From positions 1 through 64,000 of the forward strand of contig MKWL01000005.1 of the NCBI GenBank assembly GCA_001899305.1: DNA of 64,000 nt. The letters run 5' to 3'. Position 1 is the stretch's first letter. Every line of letters begins with the position of its first letter. Source of the stretch: Thiobacillus sp. 0-1251. Lineage in GTDB: Bacteria > Pseudomonadota > Gammaproteobacteria > Burkholderiales > Thiobacillaceae. The position numbers were made by a program, and so were the translations under genes. Below are positions 38,501-46,812 of the stretch, one piece after another. The notes under the pieces were generated by a model. The model worked only from the letters and a program-made list of their open reading frames with translations, searched no databases and was not told the origin of the DNA.

Positions 38501-38731
38501 GCCCAGCGCGGATTCGAGCGCACTCGCCAGCGTGGCCGCACCTTCGAGGCCCACCATGCGGAGCGCGCCGGTCACTTGGTGCGCGTCGTCGGCTGCCAGG
38601 CGCAGGGCATTGGTGAGATCGGCATCCACGCTGTAGGCCTGCACGCGCCCGAGGGCGGCTTGCAGGGCGGCGTCGATGTCTCCGCGCACCCAGTTCAACG
38701 GGCCGGTATCGTAATCGAGTAAGGCGCTCAT
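32591..38731 (-). CDS. chpA: ChpA-type hybrid chemotaxis kinase for type IV pili
   Basis: 2046 residues, the central CheA-like kinase of the Pil-Chp pathway controlling twitching or pilus expression. A long N-terminal region with a degenerate Hpt-like motif (AHQVTGALRMVG, about 50) precedes Hpt domains with phospho-histidines in FHTLKGSGRMVG (about 790), IHTLGGIAGTAG (about 1130) and LHTIKGSARMVG (about 1330). Acidic linkers rich in Ala, Glu and Pro separate them. A CheA dimerisation and ATPase core (LLRNALAHGIEDP, GRGVGMDVVKSEI), a CheW domain and a C-terminal receiver (LLDVEMPRMDG, about 1920-2040) follow. Minus-strand cluster with pilG-pilH-pilI-pilJ. An A10 run lies inside the coding region (36923-36932). 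Confidence 0.94.
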   Translation of the reverse strand: MSALLDYDTGPLNWVRGDIDAALQAALGRVQAYSVDADLTNALRLAADDAHQVTGALRMVGLEGAATLASALESALGDVNENRLQANDEVLRALRNAIEGLQRWVKDLADGRGSGELALFPLYKRLRELQGAERVFEGELFFPDLRTRAQGKAANDAMTQEALTAEVKAARGLFQRGLLAFLRNVEAEQGLKRMRDALAAIERIAPSQASQTFWWACVGFVDSLLAHGVEADFHVKQLLARVDLQMRRLMEGSPQVAERLLRDALFFVAKSQTLDGRAAEVRATFGLDRYLPGRGMLDPEALARMRPVLDALQASLKAARDSWHAYVESDAGQLPQFQTHLERMLPQAQALEASKLKPLLDELAAAAAARAVREGEAREQMDLEIAATLLFMQNAVDQEDVLHSDFAVRAEGQQARLLALIEGREMPAVVVDANSQREAERDMLVHMAQEVGQNLKQMEDALDAFFRDAGEREALAGVPALAQQAQGALTMLELPDAAGLLGAATATVQAFAEEGYPDEATQQRLADAFSSLGLYIESYCAGRADAARILRPVLIEFGVIDPGSVDDSAFDDTVESGLPARKTEVQENYLEWRDQPDDATKKKFLDALTELSRDAELIDDATLKQQTRAALDACRDAMEAPLALDADVVALTGLPLPERVAIDMPVALEDETETTQPTIDLRTDEAFDNGVPTEAQADEAAVSAYAAIIETVQPSAVAAAEPASAAETGSPGDDALGETLLHVTIPEGSEAELLEIFLEEANEVLAAMGEASEACQANPDDQAALTVIRRGFHTLKGSGRMVGLDELGETAWRHEQLMNGWLAENKPASGDLLRLVGRARGVFQDWVNALQNNQSASLPVPALLAAVDRVAQGQALDVTPVPVAVPPEPVVEAPVANAPDWPETVAEADLLAETRTVGETEEAAAVPEGEAAASIEMDVAADAEAESDWLALSAVEQKDAVAALENGATDDAGAAAADTPVELIEQAGCEARADAAPITVDEVQPEAEVVRVELPALNVGAIIEYAVAPAVAYDSDLSIQEEMASPDETLAEPPTAVQEHSAPLDEALPAEPPMPDEICIGPVCLSAGLYEIFMTEAHQRLAVLTEEAERHAEAEHSSVSEHARRAIHTLGGIAGTAGITALSDLSHAFEQYWNRFVHVPMPTSHLSLVQDTVARLHEMIASIERGHLPDAANDLIATLGELEDEQTSLMSDAMSAPAHEETGEVNVPSAESQEQDAPAEPVRAAEPAAAVQAETTPALPDISTLVPDIKPTAPAPVFERREVADEIDQQLLPIFLEEADTLVPDTSAQLRAWKEAPAGTGPRDALRRNLHTIKGSARMVGAMRLGELTHVMESRVIAVIEGHLAASHDVFDTLEAQLDRLADAVEHLKQGDLAPALEDAPAPLEAPVEPVLGRADPAAAATADPLAPATPVTRESNALTLRVRADWVDRMVNQAGEVAIARSRIESEVFAFKRHVNELSEALVRLRGHIREVEIQAESQMQATFQTQGAAEEFDPLEFDRFTRFQEVTRFLAESVNDISTVQHILLARLGEADAALIQQTRLNRELQQDLLRVRMVPLYSVAERLYRTVRQTARDVDKRAQLDIQGGELEIDRSVLEKVTAPLEHLLRNALAHGIEDPEVRRAAGKAEFGEIVLSARQTGNEMMLTVKDDGAGLNYARIREKAEANGLLLPGVEPTESLLAQMIFAAGFSTAETVSQVAGRGVGMDVVKSEISALGGRIDITSTPGAGTAFNIYLPLTLAMTQAVMIQAAKHDYALPAPLVQQVLELKPHDLEQAMAAGELTWRGARYPFSYLPHLLGDTEAVHEVQRYNPVVLLKSGSSQAAVLLDAIEGTREIVVKNIGPQMARITGVAGATVRGDGRVILILNPVPLALRWASLPRSAAERTAPAEAVEVSTALQPPLVLVVDDSLTVRKITTRLLTREGFRVDSAKDGVDALEKMHDLIPDVVLLDVEMPRMDGFELARVMRSDARLKSVPIIMITSRTADKHRNRAMEIGVNVYLGKPYQEQQLLDSIAEQLGQEAAVPA
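36923..36932 (-). repeat. A10 homopolymer inside chpA
   Basis: Ten consecutive T on the plus strand, A10 in the chpA message, coding Thr-Lys-Lys-Lys as ACA AAA AAA AAA near residue 600. Frame is intact here. Such runs favour replication or transcription slippage. Confidence 0.85.
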
Positions 38732-38799
38732 GGTGTGTGTTCCTGACGTTGTATGCTTGGCCTGGGGTCGCTGACCGCTTGTCTACGCGTTCAGTCCGA

Positions 38800-40920
38800 T
38801 CAGGCGAGCTTGAAGCCTGCAACCGAATTCTTGAGATCCTGTGCCAACTGCTTCATGCCGCCGATCGACTCGGCGGTCTGCTGCGTACCGCTGCTGGTCT
38901 GCGCCGAAATGGATTTGATGTCCTGCATGGTTTCGGCCACCTTGGCGGTCGACTCCGCCTGGCTCTGGGTGGCCGAGGAAATGTCGGCGATCAGCCCGGC
39001 CAGCTTCTTCGACACGTCGCCGATCTCGGCCAGCGTCTGGCCCGCGGCATCGGACAGCTTGGCGCCCTCGACCACGCCCTGGGTCGAGACTTCCATCGCC
39101 GCCACCGTGTCGTGGGTATCCGACTGAATGGTCTTCACGATCGCTGCGATCTGCTTGGTCGCATCGGCCGAACGTTCCGCCAGCCGCTGCACTTCTTCCG
39201 CCACCACCGAGAAACCACGACCGGCTTCGCCCGCGGATGCCGCCTGGATGGCGGCGTTGAGCGCCAGCACGTTGGTCTGCTCGGTAATGTCGGAAATCAG
39301 TTCGACGATTTCGCCGATCTCCTGCGAGGATTCGCCGAGGCGCTTGATTCGCTTCGAGGTTTCCTGGATCTGTTCGCGCAGGCCGTTCATGCTGGCAATG
39401 GCGTTGGCCACCGCCTGCTGACCCTTCTCGGCGGCAGCCAATGACTGTTCGGCCACACGGGCAGACTCGGCGGCGTTGCCCGACACCTGTTGCACCGACT
39501 GCGCCAGGCTCACCACCGCAGCCGAGGTCCCTTCGATTTCCACGGTTTGACGGCGCGCCGCTTGCTGCAGCGAATCGGACACCTGGCCTGCCTGGCTGGC
39601 CGCCTGGTCCATCTGTTGCGCGGCATTGTTGATCCCGCGCACCAGGGTACGCAATTCCTCGACCGTGTAGTTGATCGAGTCGGCCACCGCGCCGGTGATG
39701 TCTTCGGTCACGCTGGCGTTGATGGTGAGGTTGCCTTCGGCCAGTTCGCCCAGTTCGTCCATCAAACGCAGGATCGCCTCCTGGTTGCGGCCGTTCTCTT
39801 CTTCGCTTCTGCGCGCCCGCGACTTGGTCTCGTTGATGTTGACCAACCCCAGCATCACCAACGAACCGATCGCCAGCAGGCCGAACAGTGCGGCCAGCAG
39901 ATAGCCGGCACCCCCGACGGACTGATAGTCCTTCGACAGCTGATCGGTGTTCGCCAACAGCGTGTCGCTGCCGGTGAACAGGTTCTTGGCCGACACCTTG
40001 GCCTGCAGCAGCGGCTGCGTATTGGCCAGAACGGAGCCGACCACCTCGACCATGTCACCCATGTTGCTGCCGAGGTCTTCCAGCGTCGCCATGCTGTTCT
40101 CGTTGCGGCTGGCCCCGCCCGCCATCAATGCCTGCACGGTATCGCGGAACGACGTCGTGTCTTTCTCCAGCTGCATCACCACGGCAGGGTCGATCAACTC
40201 GGCCGACAGCAGCAGGTTGGCGTTTTTCGGCAGACGCTGGCTCAGCATGACCAGATGGTTGGCGCGCGACACTTCGCGCACGCTGGCACCGGAATCTGCC
40301 AGCTGGCTGGCGAGCTGCTCGGCCACTTCCTGCAAGTCGACGCTCAGGTCGTTAATGCGTTTGATGCTGACGCTCGTCGCCACCAGGTTTTTCTGCTGCG
40401 ACAGGATCTGTGTGACCTGCGGATTGAACGTCTTCCATTGCGCCTCGATCTTCTCCAGCGTCGCGCGCGCCGCACCCGTGGACGCAGGCACGGTATCGTC
40501 GCCTTCGGTCAAGCCCTTCAGCGTTGCCTCGAACGAGGCCTTGCCCGCTGCCAGTTTCTTGAAAGCCGCAGCATTACCCAGGACAGACTGCTGGGCGGTC
40601 AGCGGCAGGCGCTGCGACAACACTTTCAGCTCGCCCGCGCGCGTTTCATAACCGGTGCGGTTGTCGAGCTGGAGCGAACTGTAGATGGTGAAACCGGCTG
40701 CCAGCAACAGGGAGATGATCAGGGTACCGCCGGTATAGAGATATTGCTTTTCGACGGGCAGGCTGCCGATCAAGGGTGCCTTGCCAGGTTCCTTGTCCGC
40801 CAGCTTGCGCACGGTCTGCATGATCAGGGTGGTGTGTTCGGTGCCCGCTTTGCCCGCAGCCTTGCCCGTCATACGGCCCGCCAGCCCTTTGAGGCCATTC
40901 ATCGTGATTGCCATGTTCAT
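38800..40920 (-). CDS. pilJ: PilJ-type methyl-accepting chemoreceptor of type IV pili
   Basis: 706 residues. A first membrane segment ([23 protein letters not shown], about 62-84), two periplasmic PilJ-type helical modules, and a second membrane segment ([23 protein letters not shown], about 343-365) are followed by HAMP and an MCP signalling domain with the hairpin tip [31 protein letters not shown] kept in near-consensus form. It feeds ChpA through PilI. Alternative start two codons on. The cluster order is pilG, pilH, pilI, pilJ, chpA. Confidence 0.94.
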   Translation of the reverse strand: MNMAITMNGLKGLAGRMTGKAAGKAGTEHTTLIMQTVRKLADKEPGKAPLIGSLPVEKQYLYTGGTLIISLLLAAGFTIYSSLQLDNRTGYETRAGELKVLSQRLPLTAQQSVLGNAAAFKKLAAGKASFEATLKGLTEGDDTVPASTGAARATLEKIEAQWKTFNPQVTQILSQQKNLVATSVSIKRINDLSVDLQEVAEQLASQLADSGASVREVSRANHLVMLSQRLPKNANLLLSAELIDPAVVMQLEKDTTSFRDTVQALMAGGASRNENSMATLEDLGSNMGDMVEVVGSVLANTQPLLQAKVSAKNLFTGSDTLLANTDQLSKDYQSVGGAGYLLAALFGLLAIGSLVMLGLVNINETKSRARRSEEENGRNQEAILRLMDELGELAEGNLTINASVTEDITGAVADSINYTVEELRTLVRGINNAAQQMDQAASQAGQVSDSLQQAARRQTVEIEGTSAAVVSLAQSVQQVSGNAAESARVAEQSLAAAEKGQQAVANAIASMNGLREQIQETSKRIKRLGESSQEIGEIVELISDITEQTNVLALNAAIQAASAGEAGRGFSVVAEEVQRLAERSADATKQIAAIVKTIQSDTHDTVAAMEVSTQGVVEGAKLSDAAGQTLAEIGDVSKKLAGLIADISSATQSQAESTAKVAETMQDIKSISAQTSSGTQQTAESIGGMKQLAQDLKNSVAGFKLA

Positions 40921-40973
40921 CGCTCCAGTCCTTCCACTGTATCGGCGCCTGTGCGCCCGGTTTTAATGATCAA

Positions 40974-41495
40974 TCAATTGCCGATCTGTGCTTCGACCTT
41001 GAGGAACTCGGTATTGCCGAGCAGCTGTCCGAAGTCCATGTCGCACCAGTCGACGCCCGCCTCGTCCGCATAGTGGCGCGCAACCCAGGGGTGCGCTGCG
41101 CGTGCACTGCTCGGCTGGTAGCGGTTGATGTTCTTCAGGCCTAAGGTATTGCGCACCAGCAGGGCCGCATTGACGCCAAAATCGTGATGCGGGATCAGCA
41201 GGCGGCAGTCTGCATGTTCGGGTGTCACGCCCTGCCCCATGAAATCGGCAAAGTCGCTCACGGCAAACAGGTTGCCGCGGATGTTGGCGACGCCGCGAAA
41301 CCACCGGCACGCACCGGGCACCTTGACGATGGGCGGAACCGGGATCACCTCCTCCGTATCGGAGAGGCTCACCAGCCAGTTCACGTCACCCACGCGAAAA
41401 CCCAGTCGCGAACCGGAGTTGTCGCGGCTGGCCGCCGCCTGCAACTGCTGCGAAAGCTGGGTCTGAAATTCGCGCAGATTGAATTTCTTGGCCAT
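40974..41495 (-). CDS. pilI: CheW-like coupling protein PilI
   Basis: 173 residues, a single CheW domain (VNWLVSLSDTEEVIPVPPIVKVPGACRWFRGVANIRGNLFAVSDFADFMG). It couples PilJ to ChpA at the membrane. Ten nt after pilH and 53 nt before pilJ on the same strand. Confidence 0.9.
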   Translation of the reverse strand: MAKKFNLREFQTQLSQQLQAAASRDNSGSRLGFRVGDVNWLVSLSDTEEVIPVPPIVKVPGACRWFRGVANIRGNLFAVSDFADFMGQGVTPEHADCRLLIPHHDFGVNAALLVRNTLGLKNINRYQPSSARAAHPWVARHYADEAGVDWCDMDFGQLLGNTEFLKVEAQIGN

Positions 41496-41505
41496 GGCGG
41501 TGTGC

Positions 41506-41871
41506 TTAGCCCAAGGCCTTGATTTGCGACAGCAGGTCTTCCGGCTTCACAGGCTTCACCAGGTAGGCTTTCGCACCCTGGCGCATGCCCCATACCTTGT
41601 CGGTTTCCTGGCCCTTGGTGGTGCACATGATGACCGGGATATGCTTGGTCGCATCTTCCTTGGTAATCATGCGGGTCGCCTGATAGCCGTTCATGCCTGG
41701 CATCACGACGTCCATCACGATCAGGTCGGGCAGGGTCTGTTTGGCCTGGGCGACAGCTTCCTCGCCGCTTTCGGCCATGCTGACCAGATAGCCATTCTTG
41801 ACCAGCAACTCGGACAGGAAAAAGCGCTCGGTGGGAGAATCATCCACAACCAGAATTCGGCTGATCGCCAT
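41506..41871 (-). CDS. pilH: response regulator PilH
   Basis: 121 residues, a lone CheY-like receiver: acidic pocket in ILVVDDSPTERF, phospho-acceptor Asp in LIVMDVVMPGMNGY, Thr in PVIMCTTK, Lys in AYLVKPVKPEDL. In the Chp pathway PilH modulates PilT-dependent retraction or acts as a phosphate sink. Confidence 0.92.
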   Translation of the reverse strand: MAISRILVVDDSPTERFFLSELLVKNGYLVSMAESGEEAVAQAKQTLPDLIVMDVVMPGMNGYQATRMITKEDATKHIPVIMCTTKGQETDKVWGMRQGAKAYLVKPVKPEDLLSQIKALG

Positions 41872-41892
41872 ATCTATGCTCCTAGAAGAAAA

Positions 41893-42285
41893 TTAAGCGC
41901 CTGCGCACGTATGCTCGCGCACCGCCGTCAGCAACGTATCCTTGGTGAACGGCTTGGTCAGGTATTCATCGGACCCCACCATGCGGCCGCGTGCCCGGTC
42001 GAACAATCCGTCCTTGGACGACAGCATGATGACGGGCGTGGTGCGGTACTTGGCATTGCGCTTGATCAGCGAGCAGGTCTGGTAGCCGTCGAGTCGCGGC
42101 ATCATGATGTCGACGAACACCACGTCCGGCTCGTGGTCGGTGATCTTGGCCAGCGCGTCGAAACCGTCCTGCGCCAGGATGACTTCGCAGCCCGCCTGGT
42201 TCAGGAAGATTTCTGCGCTGCGGCGTATGGTGTTGCTGTCATCGATGACCATCACCTTGACGCCTTTCAATGCTTCATTGTCCAC
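41893..42285 (-). CDS. pilG: response regulator PilG
   Basis: 130 residues, lone receiver with KVMVIDDSNTIRRSAEIFL, VVFVDIMMPRLDGYQTC, PVIMLSSK and DEYLTKPFTKD. The GTG at 42285 is chosen because GGAG lies at ideal spacing; GTG at 42327 or ATG at 42306 would add a non-conserved N terminus. PilG acts with PilB-driven extension. First gene of the cluster. The PilK/ChpB methylation enzymes are not encoded here. Confidence 0.9.
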   Translation of the reverse strand: MDNEALKGVKVMVIDDSNTIRRSAEIFLNQAGCEVILAQDGFDALAKITDHEPDVVFVDIMMPRLDGYQTCSLIKRNAKYRTTPVIMLSSKDGLFDRARGRMVGSDEYLTKPFTKDTLLTAVREHTCAGA

Positions 42286-42403
42286 ACGTTTCTCCAGCAG
42301 GGTCATCGGGGGAACGGCACGTGCCACCCCCCCTGTGTGGTAAACATTACGGCACCGGTCCGCGCTTCTTTAGTGCATGCGCATCGAGGATCAGGTGGGC
42401 AAC

Positions 42404-42434
42404 AAAAAGGGCGTTGCAACGCAACGCCCCTTTT
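42404..42434 (-). terminator. terminator of the secreted protein gene
   Basis: On the minus strand GGGGCGTTGC - GTT - GCAACGCCC followed by TTTTT, directly after the stop of the 42455-43360 gene and upstream of the pil cluster. Confidence 0.85.
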
Positions 42435-42454
42435 CCCGGCCAGGAATCAATACT

Positions 42455-43360
42455 TTACTGCTGCCAGGCTTCCCCACTGGACTTCTTCTCAACCCCGGCC
42501 ACCGCGCTCATGGTTTCGAGAATGGTGTTGGGCAGGGAGGAAATCCGCATGAATTGCCCCATCCCGACGTCCGGGAACGCCAGTGCGATGCGGAAGCGGC
42601 CGTGCGGCGACTCCACCTCCTTGTCGACCACATAAATCTCGTAGGGCAGGCCGGCGATATTGTTCTGCATGTCGATTTTCTTGATCCAGTCGCCGTCGCT
42701 GTTCTCGCCATCATTCATCGCCACGCCAAATACGGCCAGCTTGCGATTGGGCATCACGACTTCGTAGATTTTGGCCGTCTTGCCGACGCCTTTGGCCAGA
42801 TTGTCGCGCACGGTTTTCAACGCCTCGGCAAAGCTGCCATATTCGGCCAGCTTGTTCTTCGGCGAATCGAGGCGCTCCATGCCGATCATGTAGCGGTAGT
42901 TGGCCAGACTGCTGGCCGATTCGTCACCGCCCAGGCCCTTGCCGGCGCCCAGCGCATCCTGCAGGCGCGCCTGCAGGGCCTTGACTGCGTCTTCCTTCTT
43001 GGCGAAAGCTTTGCGGAAATAAGCGCGATACCAATAGTCGGGATTGGTGTACGCCACACTGCCGTCCGCGGTCACGCCCACGCGGATCGCCGCACCCAGG
43101 ATGGCATTCCCCCCGACCGACCCCACCTCGTCGAGCATGGCCTCATCCGTGGCGATGACCACGCCGTACCCCGCCAGGGTTTTGGGGAAATACTTGCCGA
43201 CCACCTTGAAACCACCGGTCTTGAGCTTGGACTCGACAGCCGTCGCTGCCGCCTGCACGTTCCCTCCCTTTACCGAATCGCCTTGGAGATAAGGGGAAAT
43301 CGCCCATACGCTTGTTGAGAAAACAAACAGAACCCACGTTGTCATCCACCGCATCATCAT
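42455..43360 (-). CDS. secreted protein of unknown function
   Basis: 301 residues from the ATG at 43360, which follows AGGAG; signal peptide MMMRWMTTWVLFVFSTSVWA. The N-terminal part (VESKLKTGGFKVVGKYFPK...RVGVTADGSVAYTNPDYWYRAYFRKAF) recalls DUF302-type domains by eye; the C-terminal part (IYEVVMPNRKLAVFGVAMND...PHGRFRIALAFPDVGMGQFMRIS) looks like a second domain. No cofactor motif is seen. TACTAT about 55 nt upstream may be its -10 element. Monocistronic, flanked by a terminator. Confidence 0.65.
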   Translation of the reverse strand: MMMRWMTTWVLFVFSTSVWAISPYLQGDSVKGGNVQAAATAVESKLKTGGFKVVGKYFPKTLAGYGVVIATDEAMLDEVGSVGGNAILGAAIRVGVTADGSVAYTNPDYWYRAYFRKAFAKKEDAVKALQARLQDALGAGKGLGGDESASSLANYRYMIGMERLDSPKNKLAEYGSFAEALKTVRDNLAKGVGKTAKIYEVVMPNRKLAVFGVAMNDGENSDGDWIKKIDMQNNIAGLPYEIYVVDKEVESPHGRFRIALAFPDVGMGQFMRISSLPNTILETMSAVAGVEKKSSGEAWQQ

Positions 43361-43522
43361 TATCGTCTCCTGATTTATATGTACCCCGTTTTTTGTCTTA
43401 CCGTACCATTGACAGGGGCGCCATATAGTATCCCACTCTGTTCGAAGTGGAATTCGATAGGCCAACGTAACTATCGCCCATTCCGACGCTTTACTTGAGC
43501 GGGTAGATGACGAATCCGAGTT

Positions 43523-43705
43523 TTAAAACGCCACCATCTCGAAATCTTCCTTGCGCGCACCGCAATCGGGGCATGTCCAGTTGATCGGCACGTCTTCCCA
43601 ACGCGTGCCGGGCGGAATTCCATCCTCGGGCGCACCGCTTTCCTCGTGGTAGATGTAGCCGCAGATCAGGCACATCCAGCTTTTGTATTCAGGGGTTTCG
43701 GACAT
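43523..43705 (-). CDS. rubA: rubredoxin
   Basis: 60 residues, mononuclear iron protein for single-electron transfer. Two CxxC loops coordinate iron: [14 protein letters not shown] and [11 protein letters not shown], with the conserved [13 protein letters not shown] between. The start MSETPEYK is family-like, though no ribosome binding site precedes it; the base six upstream of the ATG is already the terminus of a fold-back element. Divergent from thiD, a common betaproteobacterial arrangement. Confidence 0.95.
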   Translation of the reverse strand: MSETPEYKSWMCLICGYIYHEESGAPEDGIPPGTRWEDVPINWTCPDCGARKEDFEMVAF

Positions 43706-43710
43706 GGGGT

Positions 43711-43978
43711 AGAGCCTATTCCAGTAAAAATCATGCCCCGCGCCGGTTGCCTGCGGGATGCAGTGCAAGGCGCGGGGGGCGAAGTGTAGCCATTCTCCAC
43801 GAGCCACCCGCAACGCGGCAATGCGCCCGCAGGCAACCGGCCCTTCGGGTTGAGACCAGGATCGGCGTCTGCGGCGTTGCAGCGCTTGGCAAGGGACGAC
43901 CCTTGCCGGCGCACTGCGCCTTGCATCCATCCGCTCCTGGTCTCAACGCGGGGCATGATTTCTACTGGAGTAGGCTCT
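43711..43978. repeat. 268-bp multi-armed fold-back element (MITE-like or structured leader)
   Basis: Termini are 32-bp inverted repeats (43711-43742 and 43947-43978; 30 of 32 match). Inside are two further perfect arms: 43742-43757 with 43826-43841 (16 bp) and 43849-43861 with 43935-43947 (13 bp), plus GGCAAGGG-ACGA-CCCTTGCC (43888-43907) and TGCAAGGCGC/GCGCCTTGCA (43764-43773 and 43916-43925). Together they draw a three-way junction closed by the terminal stem. It fills nearly the whole gap between divergent rubA and thiD and must contain or replace their promoters. It encodes no transposase. Confidence 0.85.
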
Positions 43979-44024
43979 TGGGTAATCGGCTAAAATTGGA
44001 GATTGATTTTAAAGCAGTGACGCC

Positions 44025-44867
44025 ATGCCGCCTATTTTCGCCCCCAAACCCACGCCGCCGCTGGTGCTCAGTTTCGCCGCGTCCGACCCGACCGGCGGCG
44101 CAGGCATCCAAGCCGACCTGTTGACGCTGGCCAGCATGGGCTGCCATCCCTTGTCGGTGATCACCGCGCTCACCGTGCAGGATACCGCCGGCGTCGACGA
44201 GATCCTGGTGATCGACGCCGAGTGGGTGGCCGATCAGGCACGCATGCTGCTGGAAGACGTACCGGTGGCCGCGTTCAAGCTCGGCATGCTGGGAAGCGCC
44301 GAATCGATCGCGGTGATTGCCGAAATCCTGGCCGACTATCCGGATATTCCGGTCATCCTCGATCCGGTATTGGCTTCCGGGCGCGGCGACGAACTCGCCA
44401 ATGACGACATGATCGCCGCCATGCGCGACCTGCTGATTCCGCAGACCAGCATCCTCACGCCGAACAGCCACGAGGCGCGGCGGCTGGCGCTGTTCGAATC
44501 GGACGAGGACGACATGGACCTCGCCGCTTGCGCCAAGCATTTGACCGATCTCGGCTGCGAGTATGTCCTCGTCACCGGCACCCACGAGGCCACCCCGCGC
44601 GTGTTGAACAGCCTGTACGACGCCGACGGCCACGTGCAGACCGACGCCTGGGACCGCCTGCCCGGCAGCTACCACGGTTCGGGCTGCACGCTTGCCTCGG
44701 CCATCGCCGCCGCCCTGGCCTACGGCCAGGACGTCCCCCAGGCGGTACGCGACGCGCAGAACTTCACCTATGAATCCCTGAAGGCTGCGTTCCGGCCCGG
44801 CATGGGCCAATACATTCCCGAGCGTTTCTTCTGGGCGCAGGACGGGCAGGCCGAAGGCAATGCCTGA
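44025..44867 (+). CDS. thiD: hydroxymethylpyrimidine/phosphomethylpyrimidine kinase
   Basis: 280 residues, ribokinase-fold enzyme phosphorylating HMP and HMP-P for thiamine synthesis. Motifs: SFAASDPTGGAGIQADL at the start, TVQDTAGV, VILDPVLASGRGDEL, LTPNSHEARRLAL and the anion-hole segment SYHGSGCTLASAIAAALA. Nine bases separate it from thiE. Confidence 0.95.
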   Translation: MPPIFAPKPTPPLVLSFAASDPTGGAGIQADLLTLASMGCHPLSVITALTVQDTAGVDEILVIDAEWVADQARMLLEDVPVAAFKLGMLGSAESIAVIAEILADYPDIPVILDPVLASGRGDELANDDMIAAMRDLLIPQTSILTPNSHEARRLALFESDEDDMDLAACAKHLTDLGCEYVLVTGTHEATPRVLNSLYDADGHVQTDAWDRLPGSYHGSGCTLASAIAAALAYGQDVPQAVRDAQNFTYESLKAAFRPGMGQYIPERFFWAQDGQAEGNA

Positions 44868-44875
44868 TTCTTGCC

Positions 44876-45511
44876 ATGCGTGAATTCCCGGGCGGCATCT
44901 ACGCCCTCACCGCCGAAACCGCCGACACCGAGCAGCTGCTGACGCAGGTCGAGGCGGCGCTCGCCGGCGGCGTCGCCGCGGTGCAGTACCGTGACAAATC
45001 GGATGACGTCGCACGCCGCCACGAACAGGCCAGCGAACTGGTCGCGCTGTGTCGCCGCTTCGGCGTGCCGCTGATCGTCAACGACGACCTTCGGCTGGCT
45101 GACCTGACGGACGCCGACGGCGTGCACCTGGGACGCGATGACGGCAGCCTGCGCGAAGCGCGCATCATCCTCGGCAAGGACAAACTCATCGGCGCGTCGT
45201 GCTACCAGGACCTCGAACTGGCGCAGGCAGCCCAGGCCACGGGCGCCGACTACGTGGCCTTCGGCAGTTTCTTTGCATCGCCCACCAAGCCGGCCGCACC
45301 GCGCGCCGGCCTCGACCTGCTGCGCGACGCCACGGCAGTCATCCAGGTGCCGCTGGTCGCCATCGGCGGCATCACGCTGGCCAACGCGCCGCTGTTGCTC
45401 GACGCCGGTGCCGACAGCCTGGCCGTGCTCTCGGCCCTGTTCGACGCCCCCGACATCCAAGCCGCTGCGCGCGACCTGAATCAATTATTCGAAACCGAAT
45501 CCGAAGAGTGA
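44876..45511 (+). CDS. thiE: thiamine phosphate synthase
   Basis: 211 residues, TIM barrel joining HMP-PP and thiazole phosphate to thiamine phosphate. Seen are [61 protein letters not shown] and [31 protein letters not shown]. It directly follows thiD, forming the thiamine end-steps of the operon. Confidence 0.95.
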   Translation: MREFPGGIYALTAETADTEQLLTQVEAALAGGVAAVQYRDKSDDVARRHEQASELVALCRRFGVPLIVNDDLRLADLTDADGVHLGRDDGSLREARIILGKDKLIGASCYQDLELAQAAQATGADYVAFGSFFASPTKPAAPRAGLDLLRDATAVIQVPLVAIGGITLANAPLLLDAGADSLAVLSALFDAPDIQAAARDLNQLFETESEE

Positions 45512-45522
45512 AACGCCCAACC

Positions 45523-46812
45523 ATGAAAGCAGCCATGACCCGCAACGAACAGCTATTCGAACAGTCGCAGAAAGTCATCCCCGGCGGGGTGAACTCGCCG
45601 GTGCGCGCCTTCAAGAGCGTCGGCGGCACCCCGGTGTTCTTCAGCCGCGCCAAGGGCTCGCGCGTGTGGGACGCCGACGGCCGGGAATACATCGACTACG
45701 TCGGCTCCTGGGGCCCGGCCATTCTTGGCCACGCGCATCCAGGTACGGTGAAGGCTGTGCAGGACGCCGCCGCCAACGGCCTGTCGTTCGGCGCGCCCTC
45801 CGAGGCCGAACTCACCATCGCCAACCGTATCACGCAGTTGCTGCCGAGCATCGAGAAGGTGCGTCTCGTGTCGTCCGGCACCGAAGCGACCATGAGCGCG
45901 ATCCGTCTCGCGCGCGGCTTCACCGGCCGTTCCAAGTTCATCAAGTTCGAGGGCTGCTACCACGGCCACGCCGACTTCCTGCTGGTGAAGGCCGGCTCCG
46001 GCGCGCTCACCTTCGGCAACCCGACTTCGGCCGGCGTGCCACCGGAAGTTGCGGCGCAGACGATCGTGCTGGATTACAACGACGTCGCCGGGCTCGAGCG
46101 CACTTTCGACGAGATCGGCAAGGAGATCGCCTGCATCATCGTCGAGCCTTTCGCGGGCAACATGAACCTGGTGAAGCCGACCGCCGAATTCATGGCCGCG
46201 ATGCGCCGGCTATGCGATGCCCATGGCGCACTGCTGATCTTCGACGAGGTGATGACCGGCTTCCGCGTCGACCTCGGCTGCGCGCAAAAACTGCTCGGCA
46301 TCCAGCCGGATCTGACTACGCTTGGCAAGGTGATCGGCGGCGGCATGCCGGTAGGCGCCTTCGGCGGCCGTGCAGACGTGATGGACGCGCTGGCACCGTC
46401 CGGTCCGGTATACCAGGCCGGCACGCTGTCCGGCAACCCGGTCGCCGTTGCGGCTGGCCTCGCCACACTGGAAGCGGTGTCCGTGCCAGGTTTCTACACG
46501 GCACTCGCCGCCCACACCGAAAAACTGGTGAAGGGCCTCTCCGCCGCCGCAAAAGACGCCGGTGTCACCTTCTGCGCCGACTCGGTCGGCGGCATGTTCG
46601 GCCTGTATTTTGCGGCCAAGCCGCCGACGAGCTTCGCCGAGGTGATGCAATGTGACAAGGAGAAGTTCAACCGCTTCTTCCACGCCATGCTCGACCACGG
46701 CATCTATCTCGCTCCGTCGGCGTTCGAGGCGGGCTTCGTCTCCGCCGCACACAGCGACGCGGACATCGACGCCACGATCAGCGCGGCGCGCGAAGTATTC
46801 AAGACGCTATGA
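45523..46812 (+). CDS. hemL: glutamate-1-semialdehyde 2,1-aminomutase
   Basis: PLP enzyme producing 5-aminolevulinate for heme and siroheme. 429 residues from 45523 (425 from the ATG at 45535). Motifs: [65 protein letters not shown] and the PLP lysine in [18 protein letters not shown]. It follows thiE by 11 nt and overlaps the next gene by ATGA. Confidence 0.96.
   Translation: MKAAMTRNEQLFEQSQKVIPGGVNSPVRAFKSVGGTPVFFSRAKGSRVWDADGREYIDYVGSWGPAILGHAHPGTVKAVQDAAANGLSFGAPSEAELTIANRITQLLPSIEKVRLVSSGTEATMSAIRLARGFTGRSKFIKFEGCYHGHADFLLVKAGSGALTFGNPTSAGVPPEVAAQTIVLDYNDVAGLERTFDEIGKEIACIIVEPFAGNMNLVKPTAEFMAAMRRLCDAHGALLIFDEVMTGFRVDLGCAQKLLGIQPDLTTLGKVIGGGMPVGAFGGRADVMDALAPSGPVYQAGTLSGNPVAVAAGLATLEAVSVPGFYTALAAHTEKLVKGLSAAAKDAGVTFCADSVGGMFGLYFAAKPPTSFAEVMQCDKEKFNRFFHAMLDHGIYLAPSAFEAGFVSAAHSDADIDATISAAREVFKTL

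Noticed and set aside
43747-44124. Open frames on both strands through the fold-back element between rubA and thiD
   Set aside because: Both ends read GHDFYW(N/S)RL only because the termini are inverted repeats; the frames follow the palindrome and show no protein-like conservation.
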